A model generated the notes under the pieces. That model had not been told where the DNA came from. It did not search any database and was given only the letters and a program-made list of their open reading frames with translations. The position numbers were made by a program, and so were the translations under genes. From Stratiolaelaps scimitus (Eukaryota; Arthropoda; Arachnida; Mesostigmata; Laelapidae), in assembly GCA_019614645.1 (NCBI GenBank), contig JABWDB010000001.1, positions 2,108,001 through 2,172,000 on the forward strand: a stretch of 64,000 nucleotides of DNA. Direction: 5' to 3'. Shown here piece after piece: positions 30,843-42,689 of the stretch. How positions within the stretch are numbered: position 1 is the stretch's first letter; the number at the start of each line of letters is the position of its first letter.

Positions 30843-33800
30843 TTAGTCCCTATATTCGATGATTAGTCTCGATGTACGTGTGTGTCGGGTTATGTATTTT
30901 TTAGTATGATATATGCGAACCCACTGGTACCTGTGGTCTGTGGTCGCTGGTATGTGGATGGTGCTTAGATCCCCACCCATTGTAGTTTTCTGGGATATGG
31001 TTAACATTACCGTGCTGTCAGATCCCAGCACTCAAGTCCAGTATGGCCGCCCGCCTGCCCGCGTAAGGCCAAGAATGGGAAGAAGGTGATGGATGATCCC
31101 TACTTAACTGTATTTCCCGCGGGTGCTCTGTCGCGTTTTTTCATGGCCTATGCTTATGTAGGTTCGGTGTTTTCGTGAAATTAAGTGCGTTATCACCTTT
31201 GTTGCGGGATAGGTCTGATCTGAGGAGTTCATCGAGACTGTTCTGTCACATTATTAGTGGGTGTATGGCTAATCATGTTGGCTTTTTGTAGGTTTACGTG
31301 CCACCTGTCTTGTCGATTTATGTGTACGCGGTCATATACTTTGCGGGTTAAGTCTAATATGCGGTGGTACTCGTGGTCGTTCTATCCCCGCTTTTGTGGA
31401 GCTTATCGCTGTTTGATCTTGCAGGCATTTGATGGAATTGAACCTGTCTTGTTTCGTGGATTTGTGACTGACCCGGAGCCTCTGTCATGGTTTACGTGGG
31501 CGTATGCCTAATCTGTCACGCTTTTCATGGGATTATGTATGGCGGGTCGCGTTCTTTTCGAATTTTCGTGGCTTCATGACTGGTTTTCAATAGGGTTGTG
31601 TAACCAGTCAGATTGTACATCTGCACCGAATTGTACATCGAAACTGTCTCATTTTGGGAAATGTCTGAGCGTTCTGCTATTTTGTGGGTTTACATACGAG
31701 CTGTCGTGTATCTCGTGTGCTTATGCCGGAGTTGTCACGTTCGCGTTAGGTCTGATCTTCGGCAATTCCCGTGTTTATTTTTTATCAAGGCACTCGTGGG
31801 ATTATATCTGATCTGTTAGGGTTTTCCTGGATGTATATATGATCTGCCTAATTTTTTATGGCTGGATCTATGTACGGCACCGGTCGGATGTACCCTTCAG
31901 ATTATTAGTTGAATAATGTTTGATCTTCCATGTTTTCCGTGGATTTATCTGTGGATGATCACACACATAATCTGTGGGGTTTTGGTGGTATTTGTGATTG
32001 ACTTGTCACACCTTTTGAGCGATTTGTCAAGTTTTGGTGGATTCATATCTGATCTGTCGGGTTCTGCGTCGGTTGATGTGAGATATGCCATCTACTCGTC
32101 GATTAGTACACTATAGTTGCCATATATTTTGAGAGTTAGGTCTAACCTGCGGTATTAGTCGTAGCCCTTTAATAGCGGTTTTTGGTGAGCTTATATCTCA
32201 CCTGTCAGGTTTTTGATGGAGTTTAGTCTCCTTCGTTTCGCGAATTTCTGACAGATTTGACATTCTTAATTGGTGTATGTCTGATCCGTCACGTCTTTAG
32301 TGTTTCTGTTAGATTTTCGGTTTACGTGCGACCTCTCGTGGCTTCCGTAATTTACGTGTGATCTACCGTCTTTTTTGTGGATTTTTTGGGCCTCGTATAT
32401 ATGTAATCTGTTAGATTTTTTGTGGGTTTATGGATGATCTTTGGGTTTTTTTGTGGGTTATATCTGCGTTGCCACATTTGTGGGTGTGCGTCTGATCTGT
32501 CACATAGTACGTGGAGGTGTATTTGATCTGTCAGACTTTCCGTAGGCTTATGAGCGATCTGTCGTGTATCTCATTGATTTATGACTAAGCTGTCACGTTC
32601 CTTGCGGAGTTATACCTGTTCTGCCGTACTGGTTCTGTAGTGGCTGCTCTGGGCTTATGTCTGACCTGGCACATATTTTATGTGTATGTCTAATCAGTCA
32701 GATTTTTCGTACTCTACTGTGCTATTGTACTGCATTTCCATGGGTTTGTGCAGTATCTGTCGGGTTATTCATGCTCTTGTATGCGACTGAACTGTTTCTC
32801 CATGGGTGAATGTCTCATCTGTCTCAGTGTTTGTGGGTGTCTCGTTTTTTGAGTTATCACCATTTTTGAAGGCTTATGTCGGAGTTGTCACATCTTTGGT
32901 GGATGCATATGTAATTCGTCGAGTTTGCCACGGGTTTATGACTGAGATGTCACACTTTTTATCAGCGTAGTCTTATCCGGGACATTTTTCGTGAGTGTAT
33001 GTCTCATCCATCACAATTTTGGTGGGAATGTGTTTGACCTGTCGGATTGTCCGTGATTTACGTCCGATCCGTCGTCCATCTTGTGGACTTACGCCTGAGG
33101 TGTCACACTTTGCGCGAATGTGCGTCTGATCAGGCTGGTTTTCTGCGGACTTACGTGCAATCAGTAGCGTTTTCCATAGTTTATGTGCCATCTATCGTCT
33201 ATCTCAGAGATTTATATCTGAGCCTTCACAATATTCACGGGTTTTTCTTATTTCCTGTCTTACACGTGGATAGTATGTCACTATGTTTGCGAGCTGTTAT
33301 GTTTAATCTGTCAGGTAAGCTGCGGGTTTATGCCAGATCTTTCGGTATATCGTGGAGTTTTGTCTGAGCTGAAACATTATTTGTAGCCTTGTCGAATCTG
33401 CCATATTTTCTTGGTATGTGTATCTCTTATCTGCCGCGTCTTTCGTGGACGTGTCTCTGATTTATCAGGTCCTTTATAGGTTTGTGTGCGATCTATCATT
33501 GCTATGGTTCGTTTGTCTTCTACCTGTCGTCTCTATCGTTGATTTATATTCTAGCTGTTAGATTTTGTGCTTCTTTATGCCTGAGCTTTCACAAGTTTTC
33601 CGGGTTTATGATGAGCTATCACATGTTCTGCAGGTTTTGGCTTGAGCTGCCTTATTACTTGTGGCTATTCTGTTGCGGTTTTCGTAGCTTATGTCTGGGA
33701 CCTACGAAATGTGGGTCTGGGTCCAAGTCAGATCTGTCGATGTTCCGTAAGCTAATGTGAGGTTTGTCCTGTTTTCAGTGAGTTTGGTCCTTCGTGGATG

Positions 33801-34440
33801 TCTACCATTTCACATTTTTCGTGGGTGTATGTATCGCATCTCAGATTTTCCGTTGGTATATGCCTGATCTGTCACAGATGTCTCTCTGATCTGTGGGGTT
33901 CCCCGTGTGTTCACGTCGTCTATGTCGTGAAATTATGCCTGAACTGTCATATCGTTCGCGAGTTCATGCCTGATCTGTCCGTATAACCCGTTTCTGTGGG
34001 TATATATTCGAGCTATCGGATCACACGTTGATTTGAGTCTGGTCTGTGAAAATACGCGTGAACCTAGCCAAAAATACGTGAGCTATCGACAACGGATGCG
34101 AGCTATATCCACGGAAACCCTCTTCGTGCCTCTTCAACGTTCTATATCTTCAGTGGTATTCCTCGGCCTATGTTAACTCAGCTCGATGGCCCAATGGTTT
34201 ACGTTTGCTCAGCCACACTATTCATGAGTTCATGTCTGCTAATACCATTGTGTGCAAGTTTGTTTGTTCTTGTTCGCAATTCATACGGGAGGGGGGGTGT
34301 CTGGCCTGACGTGGATTTTTTGTCTCTGCTGTCACATTGTCTATGCATTGGCTGTATCGGTTCTACCACCCCAGTCGTGAACCAATGTCGCACTCTGAGC
34401 TTGGTGTTACACTACTCGTGGATTCCGCCCCATTGACTAT

Positions 34441-35229
34441 CTATGTCTGTCATTCTCCACGGGTTTTTAGTACGAAAAGCTGCGACTATTAAACTGATGT
34501 ATATTCAATAACATCAGTTCGCATCTTGCGCATGAATTTGCCTCACCATGAATACTGTTTAGTGGTATGTACTGTTTAGTATGGACCATGGTTGTTAAGT
34601 TCTAACGTGTACGGTATCCATCGCAAACCCTTATCGGGAATAGCCCAGCAAGCGAACTGAGGGAATTTGTCCATCCCGTTGTCGTTTTGTAGACCGAGTT
34701 TCGTGTACGTTTGGGTGTGTACGTATAGTTAGTTAATATTATTGTTGATAACCACGCTATTGCTCAAAAGTAGTCCAACCAACTTATTGCGAATTTTGTC
34801 GCCTTGACGATAGTGACAAAACGTGCCTCTTCGGTTATGCTAAGTAAATGTTTGCTTATGGTTTGTCATACCTCGAGCGGGTTCATATCACTGCCGGTAG
34901 CGGTGACTAGACAACGGTTATGTTGTCTGGAGCAATGCGAGGAACTTGCTTTTGGTCAGATGGTGGATCGGATTTGGGTTAATTATCATGTATCCGTTTT
35001 GGTGTGTTGATTTCATTAACTTGTCAGTCACTCGTCTAGTATAGTGTGAGGCCAGGTCTTGTCGATGCTGCCAGGCATCAAACCATGCTTAGCCCATATC
35101 ATAAGTCCTCTATGATTTTTTATATATGAGCGAGCTATATATACACTGCAGTACTGCGCTACTGATTACCAAATGACCATTCTTTGGGTCTATTGTTTAC
35201 ATATGGTTCACCAGTCCTAGCTATCCATA
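34441..35229. other. Unannotated stretch
   Basis: Nothing recognised. Confidence 0.4.
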
Positions 35230-35345
35230 CTGTGTGGAGCTTGGTGCCATTGTGCATTCGCGTGCGCCTTGTAACCTGACGAGAACGCAGGTGCATGGAT
35301 TCGATCCCCACCGTTGTGCATTTGCATTTCAATGTCTTATGAACC
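35230..35345 (+). repeat. tRNA-like SINE 5' region, probably S1 family
   Basis: GTGCATGGATTCGATCCCC (B box) is followed by ACCGTTGTGCATTTGCATTT. The S1 copy at 22318 has GTGCGCGGGTTCGATCC followed by GTACCGTTGCCAATTTACAT. Upstream TGGTGCCATTGTGC resembles an A box at plausible spacing. I cannot fold a clean cloverleaf, so it is a SINE head rather than a tRNA gene. Confidence 0.45.
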
Positions 35346-36859
35346 AATATCGAAATCAGTTCTGTGCACGTGAAATGTTGGCTCTGTATCGGCCCGTCAG
35401 ATTTATTAGCTATCCATATTTTAATTTAAATTATTTTCCACCAATGGGCACAAATTGTCTTTTCCGTGAGACTGCGTGCAGGTTCGTATAAATTATCGTA
35501 GTAATGAGCGAACACCACTTTTACAATGAATATTTGCTCATGTCCAACAGAACACAATGCATATCTACATTTGATTTGATGGCCTGGCTCTGACATAATC
35601 AGGGCTCGTGGCTGTTTCATGGTCTGCTTGAACCACCAACATTTCTATGAATTCTGTGATGTTCTTCGTTTTTCTTGTTTTTGAATTACTGCAGATATGT
35701 TTTGCTGGTTGATGCTGACTTATGCTTGACATAAGCCTCAAATATGGCTTAATATCCCACAAGGAAGTAATCGGATGTGTACAACGTCTGCTCTTATCGA
35801 CGGCAAGTCGGTATATTGAAGCAGTAGTGCTGGCCCTTGTATCGTCTACGTGTATGCATTTTGCTCTATTACCAACTGTAGGCACATTTGGACAAATTGA
35901 GGTAAATCCCAGCAAGGATACATCGACCGAAATAAATTTTGTGATCATTTCGTATGTCACCAACTAAAGCATTCTTCCGTAAGTGGCTTCCACGACCCGG
36001 TCAGGGACCACACACACACACTCACCTGAAATCAAACAATGAACAGATGTTTAGTTAGCATGTCAGTATCATCCAGTCAGTAGATAAAATATTTATTCGA
36101 TACTCACAAACACAACCGACAATATCGGAGTTCCGTTTGAGAGCCTACGAAATGATCTAACATAATTATTCATCTACTGAGTTTATATCTGCTCTCGAAA
36201 GATCCAAGTTTGCCAGATTCAGCAAAACTCAGCACTTGGGAATAATCATAGCTGAAAGCTTAAACAGTTTTATTTTCAAAAACTTCCATTGCGTTGTGGG
36301 TCGGTTACATGTGTGGGTTATCCGGCTTGTTTTGAACTACGCCAATTTGAAAACATATTTATAAATATCGAGTATTTTGTTAAAAGGAGGCAATAGCTTA
36401 ACTACGCAGTGGGTAGACACATTCATTTAAGGTGCTATCGGAGGAGTTATTAAAATATAGTTCCAACCAATTTTCACTCATTATTATTGCTGAGCTATAG
36501 CTATACATAGTGGAACTAATGGATCGATCATAATGTATCGAAGTAATTAGGAAGATTGTGAGGACGTCTAAAGAAGTTGCCTCAACATACTCGTACGAAA
36601 GAGATTCGTAGAGACGACATAACCCATATTAATTCTTGGGGAAGGGGTCGGGATCTGCCTTATCGAGGACTTCAGGCGCTACGTGCACTGCTATTACATT
36701 ATTCGGGATAACTTCACGATATCAGATATGAGATCGTTATAGTCGCATTAAGGTCAATGAGGTTTGTCCTCTGGATGATCTTGGTGATGAGGAATGTATG
36801 ATTGGGATCAAATCCTGTGTGGAGAATGTTCGGAGCTCTTTATCATCTTTTTATCTGAG
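35346..36859. other. Unannotated stretch
   Basis: The 132-codon minus frame 35565-35963 is the longest frame here and carries no motif I can name. Confidence 0.35.
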
Positions 36860-36999
36860 GATTCTTGCCAGGTACGCGTAAAGTAGAGAAAATAAGCAAA
36901 CGTGGCCCCGACAGGTCCTCTCATAGTAAGACCTAAAGGTTAAGTGCTGACCTAGAGCTTAAGTACTGTAGGACAGGGAAGGAGCTGAGGGTCAGCTCG
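36860..36999 (-). repeat. R3 dispersed repeat, inverted
   Basis: GATTCTTGCCAGGTACGCG, GGCCCCGACAGGTCC and AGCTGAGGGTCAGCTC, the complement of 3977-4104. A short internal duplication (TTAAGTGCTGACC / TTAAGTACTGTAGG) distinguishes it. Confidence 0.65.
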
Positions 37000-38479
37000 A
37001 AGAAATGGCCAATGAGGTTCATTGAAGGAATCAATTGCGTGATTTTTTCAAGAGCGATGAGTTTTTTTAATAATATAATAACATTCGTACTAAAACCTTT
37101 TTAAATCCAGATTAATTACAAGTTAGTTAATCTAGCGCCTCAGCATTCACCATTATGGAGACCTCCTAACCCTTTCAGTAAACTCTCATTTCTATGTGAC
37201 TACTCACTTTAGCATACAATAGACAGAGCACATTACAGATTACTACCGATAGAATGTGTTGGCCTCGTTAGAACAGAATCCGTTTCTCATCTGTTCTGAG
37301 AAGTTGTATGGTTTACAATTGTTCGCACGTAGGGACAGCCAACCACACTATCTCTCGCTTTCGGTGCGGTGCTTCCAATACGGATATGCTAATGTGGTGT
37401 GCAATCATAGCACAAGTCAGCGCGAGGTTCGTGTCATCACCAAAAAATTGTAATTGTTTAGCAATCATCGACCACTAAATCCACATTAAAAGACCGCGCT
37501 CTTTCCAGCGTCGGAGGTGAACTCTGTCTAGAATGACCGAAATGTGTAGAAGATCTTGACACGTAATAGTTCCCACGTGTGACACATATCAAACCCACCG
37601 AATTTGCGGAGATTCAGTTGAGCACTTAGCCCCCACTGTATGTTTTTCTTTTACGTCAACGCCTGGATATGAAAATTCTGAGAACATCGTGAGTGAGTGT
37701 CGCAGTTGCTTATGCTCGTGATGGGCAAACTGGCGTAGATGGGGTAGAATACCTGTGACTTGCATTGTGGTTTATAGTCGAAAGCATTTGAGTCACCACA
37801 ACATTAGTAAAGATCTAATAAAAAGAGTGTCGTATGATGTTCACGGTTTAAGAATTGTCAACTGTACTGTGCGACAATACATTGTTATGATATTCGTAGT
37901 ATCCGATCCATGGAAGTCGTATTTTGCTATTTCTAATTCCTTGCATTGATGTACATAACCCAAATGTTCATTGTGGGTATGGGCCCGTGGGCCTCACGGG
38001 TATTTCTGTAGCGTTGATTCGCATAGATCGGGGTCTCAAGACAGTTTCAAGGATTCAACTGGGATTTTGAGGCTTGTCACGTGCTTATGTTACATTCCAT
38101 TAGGATTTGCTTTTGCAGAACTTATGGAATATATCTCCCTTTTAATGCGAATAGAATAGGCATCGATTGGTAACAGTCATGTGCATGTGATTTTCTCATG
38201 GTCCGACGAAATCGATATGTTAGTCATTGCCGCTTTTCAAAATGCCATGAAAATGACATGGACGCCACTCCGGACGCATACGGGCGAAAGCGCTTGCTCG
38301 CTTTTTGACATACTGGACATACTTAAATTAGGTGGCCAATGTCGTCGCCGCTCCATGGCCAATAAAGGCCCAGAAGTAAATTCGACCAACTGCTTCAGTA
38401 AAAAATGCATTGTCAATTCTGCGCACTAGAGTAAACCAATGAGTATCCAAGTAAATTTGTTCTTCCTTCGTGACAATGA
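37000..38479. other. Unannotated stretch, left flank of R1-A1
   Basis: No gene recognised. At 38328-38480 the minus strand has an open segment (VTKEEQIYLDTHWFTLVRR, AVGRIYFWAFIGHG) that may be the continuation of the relict at 42690-43755 across the R1-A1 insertion. Confidence 0.35.
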
Positions 38480-38572
38480 AGGCCTGGTTTCTGGTGATCT
38501 GGCCCCCGTCTCGGACTCCTGCGAGGGATCCCCATTGGAGACTCTTGCGCCGATGGGCGGAGGGGTATCCCA

Positions 38573-39757
38573 TTGACGGGGCGGAGGGGCATTCCATTGC
38601 CGAGAACACGTACTGGGCCGTTACGCGTGCGGTTCGGACGGGGAGTGCCCATGGGGAAAGCCAAGCCCAGGCCTAAGCGGCTTTCACTCAGGAACACTCA
38701 AGCGGTGGGGTGCGAGCAGGGAAGCGCGGGAGCAGGGCAGCCGGAAACCCTGGCGAGGAATGCGGTTGAGGGTTTGATTGGCTCGGACAATTGTGCGCAG
38801 CCAACAATCCCGGCTTTGTTCCAGCGAAGCCAGGTTACCGTCACCGCCGCGGAGGCAAGAGCGGTCGAGGATATGGAAGACGATGGCAGCCAAGTACTGC
38901 AGGCAATCACCGAGGCGCTGGAGGTCGCGACAGAGCTCGAGACCTACCTACGAAGAAGGGATAACAGTGGGAACCTCATCAGGGTCCACGCGGACATCCA
39001 TGCGTTTGTCAAAGAATTAGGGCCTTCAGTGAGGAAAGCTAGCCTGACGGAGAGAAAGAGACTTGAGGCCGCGAAGAAGGCCTGTCCAACCCAAAGCTGC
39101 ACGGCGTGCAGGGCAGGGGTGTCGCCGCTGTCGCCTCCGACTAAGGTGCTGACAGATCCGAGCTGCCAAACGGAGCCGGAGACAGAAGACTTTGGGTGCC
39201 AAATGGACCAGGAGGGGCAACTGGTGGCTGTGATCCGCATCTCCGACCGGAAGGTCGCGGACCACCTGCTGAGCGTGGGTCGCTTGCTCATCGACTGGAT
39301 CCCGTCGCCGGTTACGGCGCGGATCAATGTGCCAACATGCACGAGGTGCCAACGAGTTAGACACAGCTGTATGACCTGCCGGAACGACATGATCAGGGAG
39401 AAAAGGTGCCACCTGTGTGGAACTTGTGAGATCGGCGACCATGCGGCTAACTCGGCCGCATGCCCGAGATATCGGGAGAACCTGATCTCAAGACTCCGTA
39501 GCAGAGGAGCAGCACCCGAGGCGATCTCCCGCGTCGCCGAGGTCGCCGACGTCCCCGAGGCCCCCGCGATCCCCGCGGTCGACGTGCCTGGCAAGGAGAA
39601 GGAGGCCAGCAAAGCTTTCAGCGACGCACTAGGCGCCAAGGCAAAAAAGAACAAGATCAAGAGGAGGCGGGAGGCTGACAGGGACTCCCCCAGCCACGAC
39701 CCCAAGTCTCTGAAGACGGACGCAGAGGAGGCGAAAGTCATCGGTAATGACCTTTAA
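38573..39757 (+). CDS. R1-A ORF1, gag-like RNA-binding protein with zinc knuckles
   Basis: A 394-codon open frame. In non-LTR retrotransposons the ORF1 protein coats the element RNA and accompanies it to the target. Here the C-terminal half has CTRCQRVRHSCMTC (residues 256-269, a CX2CX4HX4C knuckle) and CHLCGTCEIGDHAANSAAC (279-297, a second, irregular knuckle), as in R1-type ORF1 proteins. The N-terminal half is Ala/Glu-rich with a helical segment near 95-170, and the C-terminal tail (355-370) is Lys/Arg-rich. The natural start may be the Met at residue 27 (38651), which opens MGKAKPRPKR. The stop overlaps the ORF2 start by 11 nt (ATG at 39747), in the +1 frame, implying reinitiation or coupled translation. 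The only long uninterrupted element gene in the window. Confidence 0.8.
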   Translation: MTGRRGIPLPRTRTGPLRVRFGRGVPMGKAKPRPKRLSLRNTQAVGCEQGSAGAGQPETLARNAVEGLIGSDNCAQPTIPALFQRSQVTVTAAEARAVEDMEDDGSQVLQAITEALEVATELETYLRRRDNSGNLIRVHADIHAFVKELGPSVRKASLTERKRLEAAKKACPTQSCTACRAGVSPLSPPTKVLTDPSCQTEPETEDFGCQMDQEGQLVAVIRISDRKVADHLLSVGRLLIDWIPSPVTARINVPTCTRCQRVRHSCMTCRNDMIREKRCHLCGTCEIGDHAANSAACPRYRENLISRLRSRGAAPEAISRVAEVADVPEAPAIPAVDVPGKEKEASKAFSDALGAKAKKNKIKRRREADRDSPSHDPKSLKTDAEEAKVIGNDL

Positions 39758-42511
39758 AGCCCTCCAAGTAAACTGCCACCGCATCGGGGGTTGTCACAGC
39801 CTTCTCGAGGAAATCGCTGCGAGGAGGGGCTGCGATATTATCTTGATGAGCGAGCCGAACTGGCACACAGTTCGCCACAGAGACGAATGTGCAAGGAATG
39901 AGGACGAGGATACGTGCATACCGGGTCGCTCAGGGAGAACTGCGAAGGGCGAATCGGGCAAGGCATTCTCCTGCGTGGAAATCCCGAGCGTGGCCCGTCT
40001 CTACGCTTACTACAGTAGCACTGCGTGCACTGTGGAGCAGCTGAACCAGCTATTAGACGATCTGACTGAATCAGCTAGGGACGCGGAACCACTGCCCGTC
40101 ATCTTCACGGGAGACTTCAACGCAGCCTCGGTCACTTGGGGCTCAAGGAGGACGGACCATAAGGGCAAGGCCGTCATGGACTGGATAGGTACATACGACC
40201 TGATCACGGTGAACGTGGGCGGGACGGCCACCTTCCACACCGCCCTGGGCGACTCTTGGGTAGGTTTTACCATCTGCAAAACGAGCCTCGCGCCACGCAC
40301 CGTGGGGTGAACAGTCTTGGGCAGTCTTGCAACTTCTCCGACCACAACTACATTGAGTTCGGACTCTGCCTGCAGGGAGTGCCATCAGCAAGTTTATTGA
40401 GGAACATGGTCAGCCAGTAGACGCGGCAGCTCTCCAAGAACTCCTAGTGTTGGCGTGTAAAACGGCCCGGGTTCACCCCAGAAGGAAGAACCAGGTGAGG
40501 CCTCAGTACTGGTGGAACCAAGAAATCGACACCGCCAGGACGGAGTGTCTCGCAGCGCGTCGAGTGGTCAAAGGTCTGAGGGTAAGACGGGGTCCAGCGG
40601 AAACGCTGGAAGAGGCGGTGGCGGCCCTCAGACTCGTCAGGACCGAGCTAGCCAGAGAGATCGCAAAGAGTAAGGGCCGGTGTTGGAAGGTGTTCCTGGC
40701 GGAGCTGATCGACGATCCAGTCCGGACCATTCAAAATGGTCCGGAAGAAGCTGAAGAGGACGGGCGTCAAGGTCCCGCTCGCGGAGGACGTGAAAAGGGA
40801 GAACATGCGCAAGCTCTTCCCAATGCACCCGGAGTTCGATAGGACACCGTACGAAACGCTGCCGCAAGATGAGGACGACATCCCGGAAGTCACGATCGAG
40901 AAGGTCGAGACAGCGGGAGAGAGACTGAAGTCGGGCAAGGCACCCGGTCCAGACGGCATACCACCCGCAGCGACAAAGCTGCTATTCAAGGAATTTCCTA
41001 GAGTGGTAGCCCAGGTTGCAACGAACATTCTTAGGGAAGGAAACTTCCCTTGGATGTGGAAAAAAGCGGAGGTGGCCTTGATACCGAAGGGGAACGGGTC
41101 CTACAGGCCGATCTGCCTGCTGGGTACCTTCGCCAAAGTTATCGAGTCGATTATTGAGGCACGGCTTCGTGACTATGCCGAGAAGTTCGACTTGCTCTCG
41201 GACGCGCAGTATGGGTTCAGGCGCAAGAGATCAGTACTATCGGCTATTCACAGGGTGGTGTCCAAGGCTGAGACTATCAGGGAGTCCCCTGTGCAAACCA
41301 GGGACCTGTTCTTGGCAGTGCTGCTGGATGTGAAGAACGCATTCAACAGCTTGCCGTGGCCGTCATTCTTAGCACTCTGCTGAGAGGGCGCGCCCCGCGA
41401 TACCTGGTCAGGCTAATCTCGGGATATCTCAGTGACAGGGATCTGAGCTGCGAGGGTTTCGACTTTCGCATGACAGGCGGTTCCACAGGTGTCAATCCTT
41501 GGTCCCCTGCTCTGGAACATCGGGTACGACGGCGTCCTGGGGATCGGGCGCCTTCCTCCGCGGGTAGACCTGATCACCTATGCGGACGATCTCGCCTTCA
41601 CGGTGCAAGCCAGGACTCCCGATGAGATTCAGTTCTGGATGGAACAACACGGACTCAGCTAGCGCCATCGAAGAGTGAGATAGCGGCAGCGAAGGCTTCA
41701 AAAGCTGCCGCCGGCCTTGTCCTGATTTTGCCGAACATCCACAGCCCGCGAGAAGTCAAAAGGCGCCTGCTGAAGTTGGTAGCTGAATCGATCATGCTGT
41801 TCGGCGCCCCGGTCTGGGTCTCGGCCCCGACGTCTCGCGCGTACATCAAGGGGATTCTCAGGAAAACTCAACGGACGCTGGCTCTCCGGGTCGCGCAAGC
41901 ATACAGAACGGTGAACACTTAAGCGGCTACTATGAGCGGCTACGGTGACCTCAAAGCTGAACAGCGACGGAGGCGATTTATGGAGGGGAGGTTTGACTGG
42001 GAACAGACCCTAGCTGCCTGGCAAGCAGAATGGGACAGCATCCCTAGTCTCGCTCCCGGGGCTGCAGTGAGGAATGTCATACCGGACATCAAGGCGTGGC
42101 TAGAAAGATCAGGTGGGAAAATAACCTACTTCCTTTCCCAGATCATCACAGGGCACGGGGACTTCAAATACTACCTCCACAGGATTGGTAAGGCCCCGTC
42201 GGACATCTGCGTGCTGTACGATGCAGGAGTCGAGGACGATCCTCTCCACACACTGAAGCCACGGAGCAGGTACTGCAGGAGGTCGCGGACGCCGAACTGA
42301 CACGGGCCATGCAGGACGGGATCCGAGAGTTCGTTTCCTACATATGCCTGGCCAGAGGCAATTGGGACAGAAGGAGCACACTAGCCGAAAGGATCCTCGG
42401 GAGAAGGATAGGCAAGAACGGGCGCAGATAGCAGAGCTGGTCCGAAGGGAAAATACCTGGATCCCACCCGCTGCGGCTGGGCGGGAAGGTTTGCCCCAGA
42501 GGAGGAACTGA
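39747..42511 (+). pseudogene. R1-A ORF2: endonuclease, reverse transcriptase, C-terminal knuckle; disrupted
   Basis: The APE-type endonuclease occupies the first frame: FKALQVNC (residues 3-10), SEPN (35-38) and VIFTGDFNA (118-126). It ends at a stop at 40310, and the final SDHNYIEFGL motif lies in another frame near 40337. An RT frame at 40736-41383 has GKAPGPDGIP, KGNGSYRPICLLGTFAK, QYGFRRKRS and catalytic LLDVKNAF, then stops. The following frame holds RYLVRLISGYLSDRDL, and YADDL near 41578 lies in yet another phase. At about 41683 the sequence jumps from the post-YADD region to IAAAKASKA, deleting the LLIGRK...YLGV part that copy A2 retains. The tail has VIPDIKAWLER, IITGHGDF and a knuckle remnant VEDDPLHTL. 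At least four lesions. Confidence 0.85.
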
Positions 42512-42686
42512 GGGTCAATCAACTGCCAGTCCCTGCAAGCCACTGACTGAAGTAATACTTTGACAGTCACGGTCAGTGCTCCAAACCAAATCGGTTTAGT
42601 CAGTAAGAGTCTGACACTACCAGGCAAATACCTTAGTGTGAGCTCTGGTGTCCATGCAGGATTTACCTTTAACCGCTTAAAAAAAA
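42512..42686 (+). promoter_or_regulatory. R1-A 3' UTR with conserved hairpin
   Basis: ACCAGGC (42619-42625) pairs with the GC(T)CTGGT segment (42642-42649, one bulged base) around CAAATACCTTAGT. The same element is present in A2, A3, A4 and R1-B. It is a candidate recognition structure for the element's own RT; that role is inference. Confidence 0.55.
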
Positions 42687-42689
42687 TAA

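Larger units (their letters stand above)
25480..34440. repeat. Degenerate ~30-bp minisatellite field with T/G strand bias
   Basis: A motif near TTATGTCTGATCTGTCA plus a T-rich GTGGG-ended half (about 28-32 bp; for example 31 bp at 28963-28993) recurs very many times, always in the same orientation but heavily diverged. One strand is T- and G-rich across the whole field. Frames through it give membrane-like hydrophobic pseudo-proteins that are artefacts. It is broken by non-repeat blocks near 26620-26800, 27435-27660, 29200-30840 and 31020-31100. The outer limits fade and are approximate. Confidence 0.7.
38480..42686 (+). mobile_element. R1-A non-LTR retrotransposon, near full length (copy A1)
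   Basis: A GC-rich 4.2-kb element with a 5' leader, ORF1, overlapping ORF2 (endonuclease, RT, C-terminal domain), a 3' UTR with hairpin, and an A-tail at 42679-42686. The left boundary is set only by the change in composition. No convincing target-site duplication was found. ORF1 is open, but ORF2 is broken by frameshifts and an internal deletion, so the copy is not autonomous. Confidence 0.85.

Noticed and set aside
25951..34000. Hydrophobic frames that look like multi-span membrane proteins
   Set aside because: They follow the T/G-rich ~30-bp repeat and change phase with it; composition artefacts.
38944..39741. 265-codon minus-strand frame
   Set aside because: Antisense shadow of R1-A ORF1, whose zinc knuckles identify the coding strand.
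19632..42511. Reverse transcriptases as retron, DGR or group II intron proteins
   Set aside because: Motif set (APGPDGIP, GVQQGSLLGP, YADD, YLGV, C-terminal knuckle), APE endonuclease and poly-A tails are those of R1-clade LINEs.
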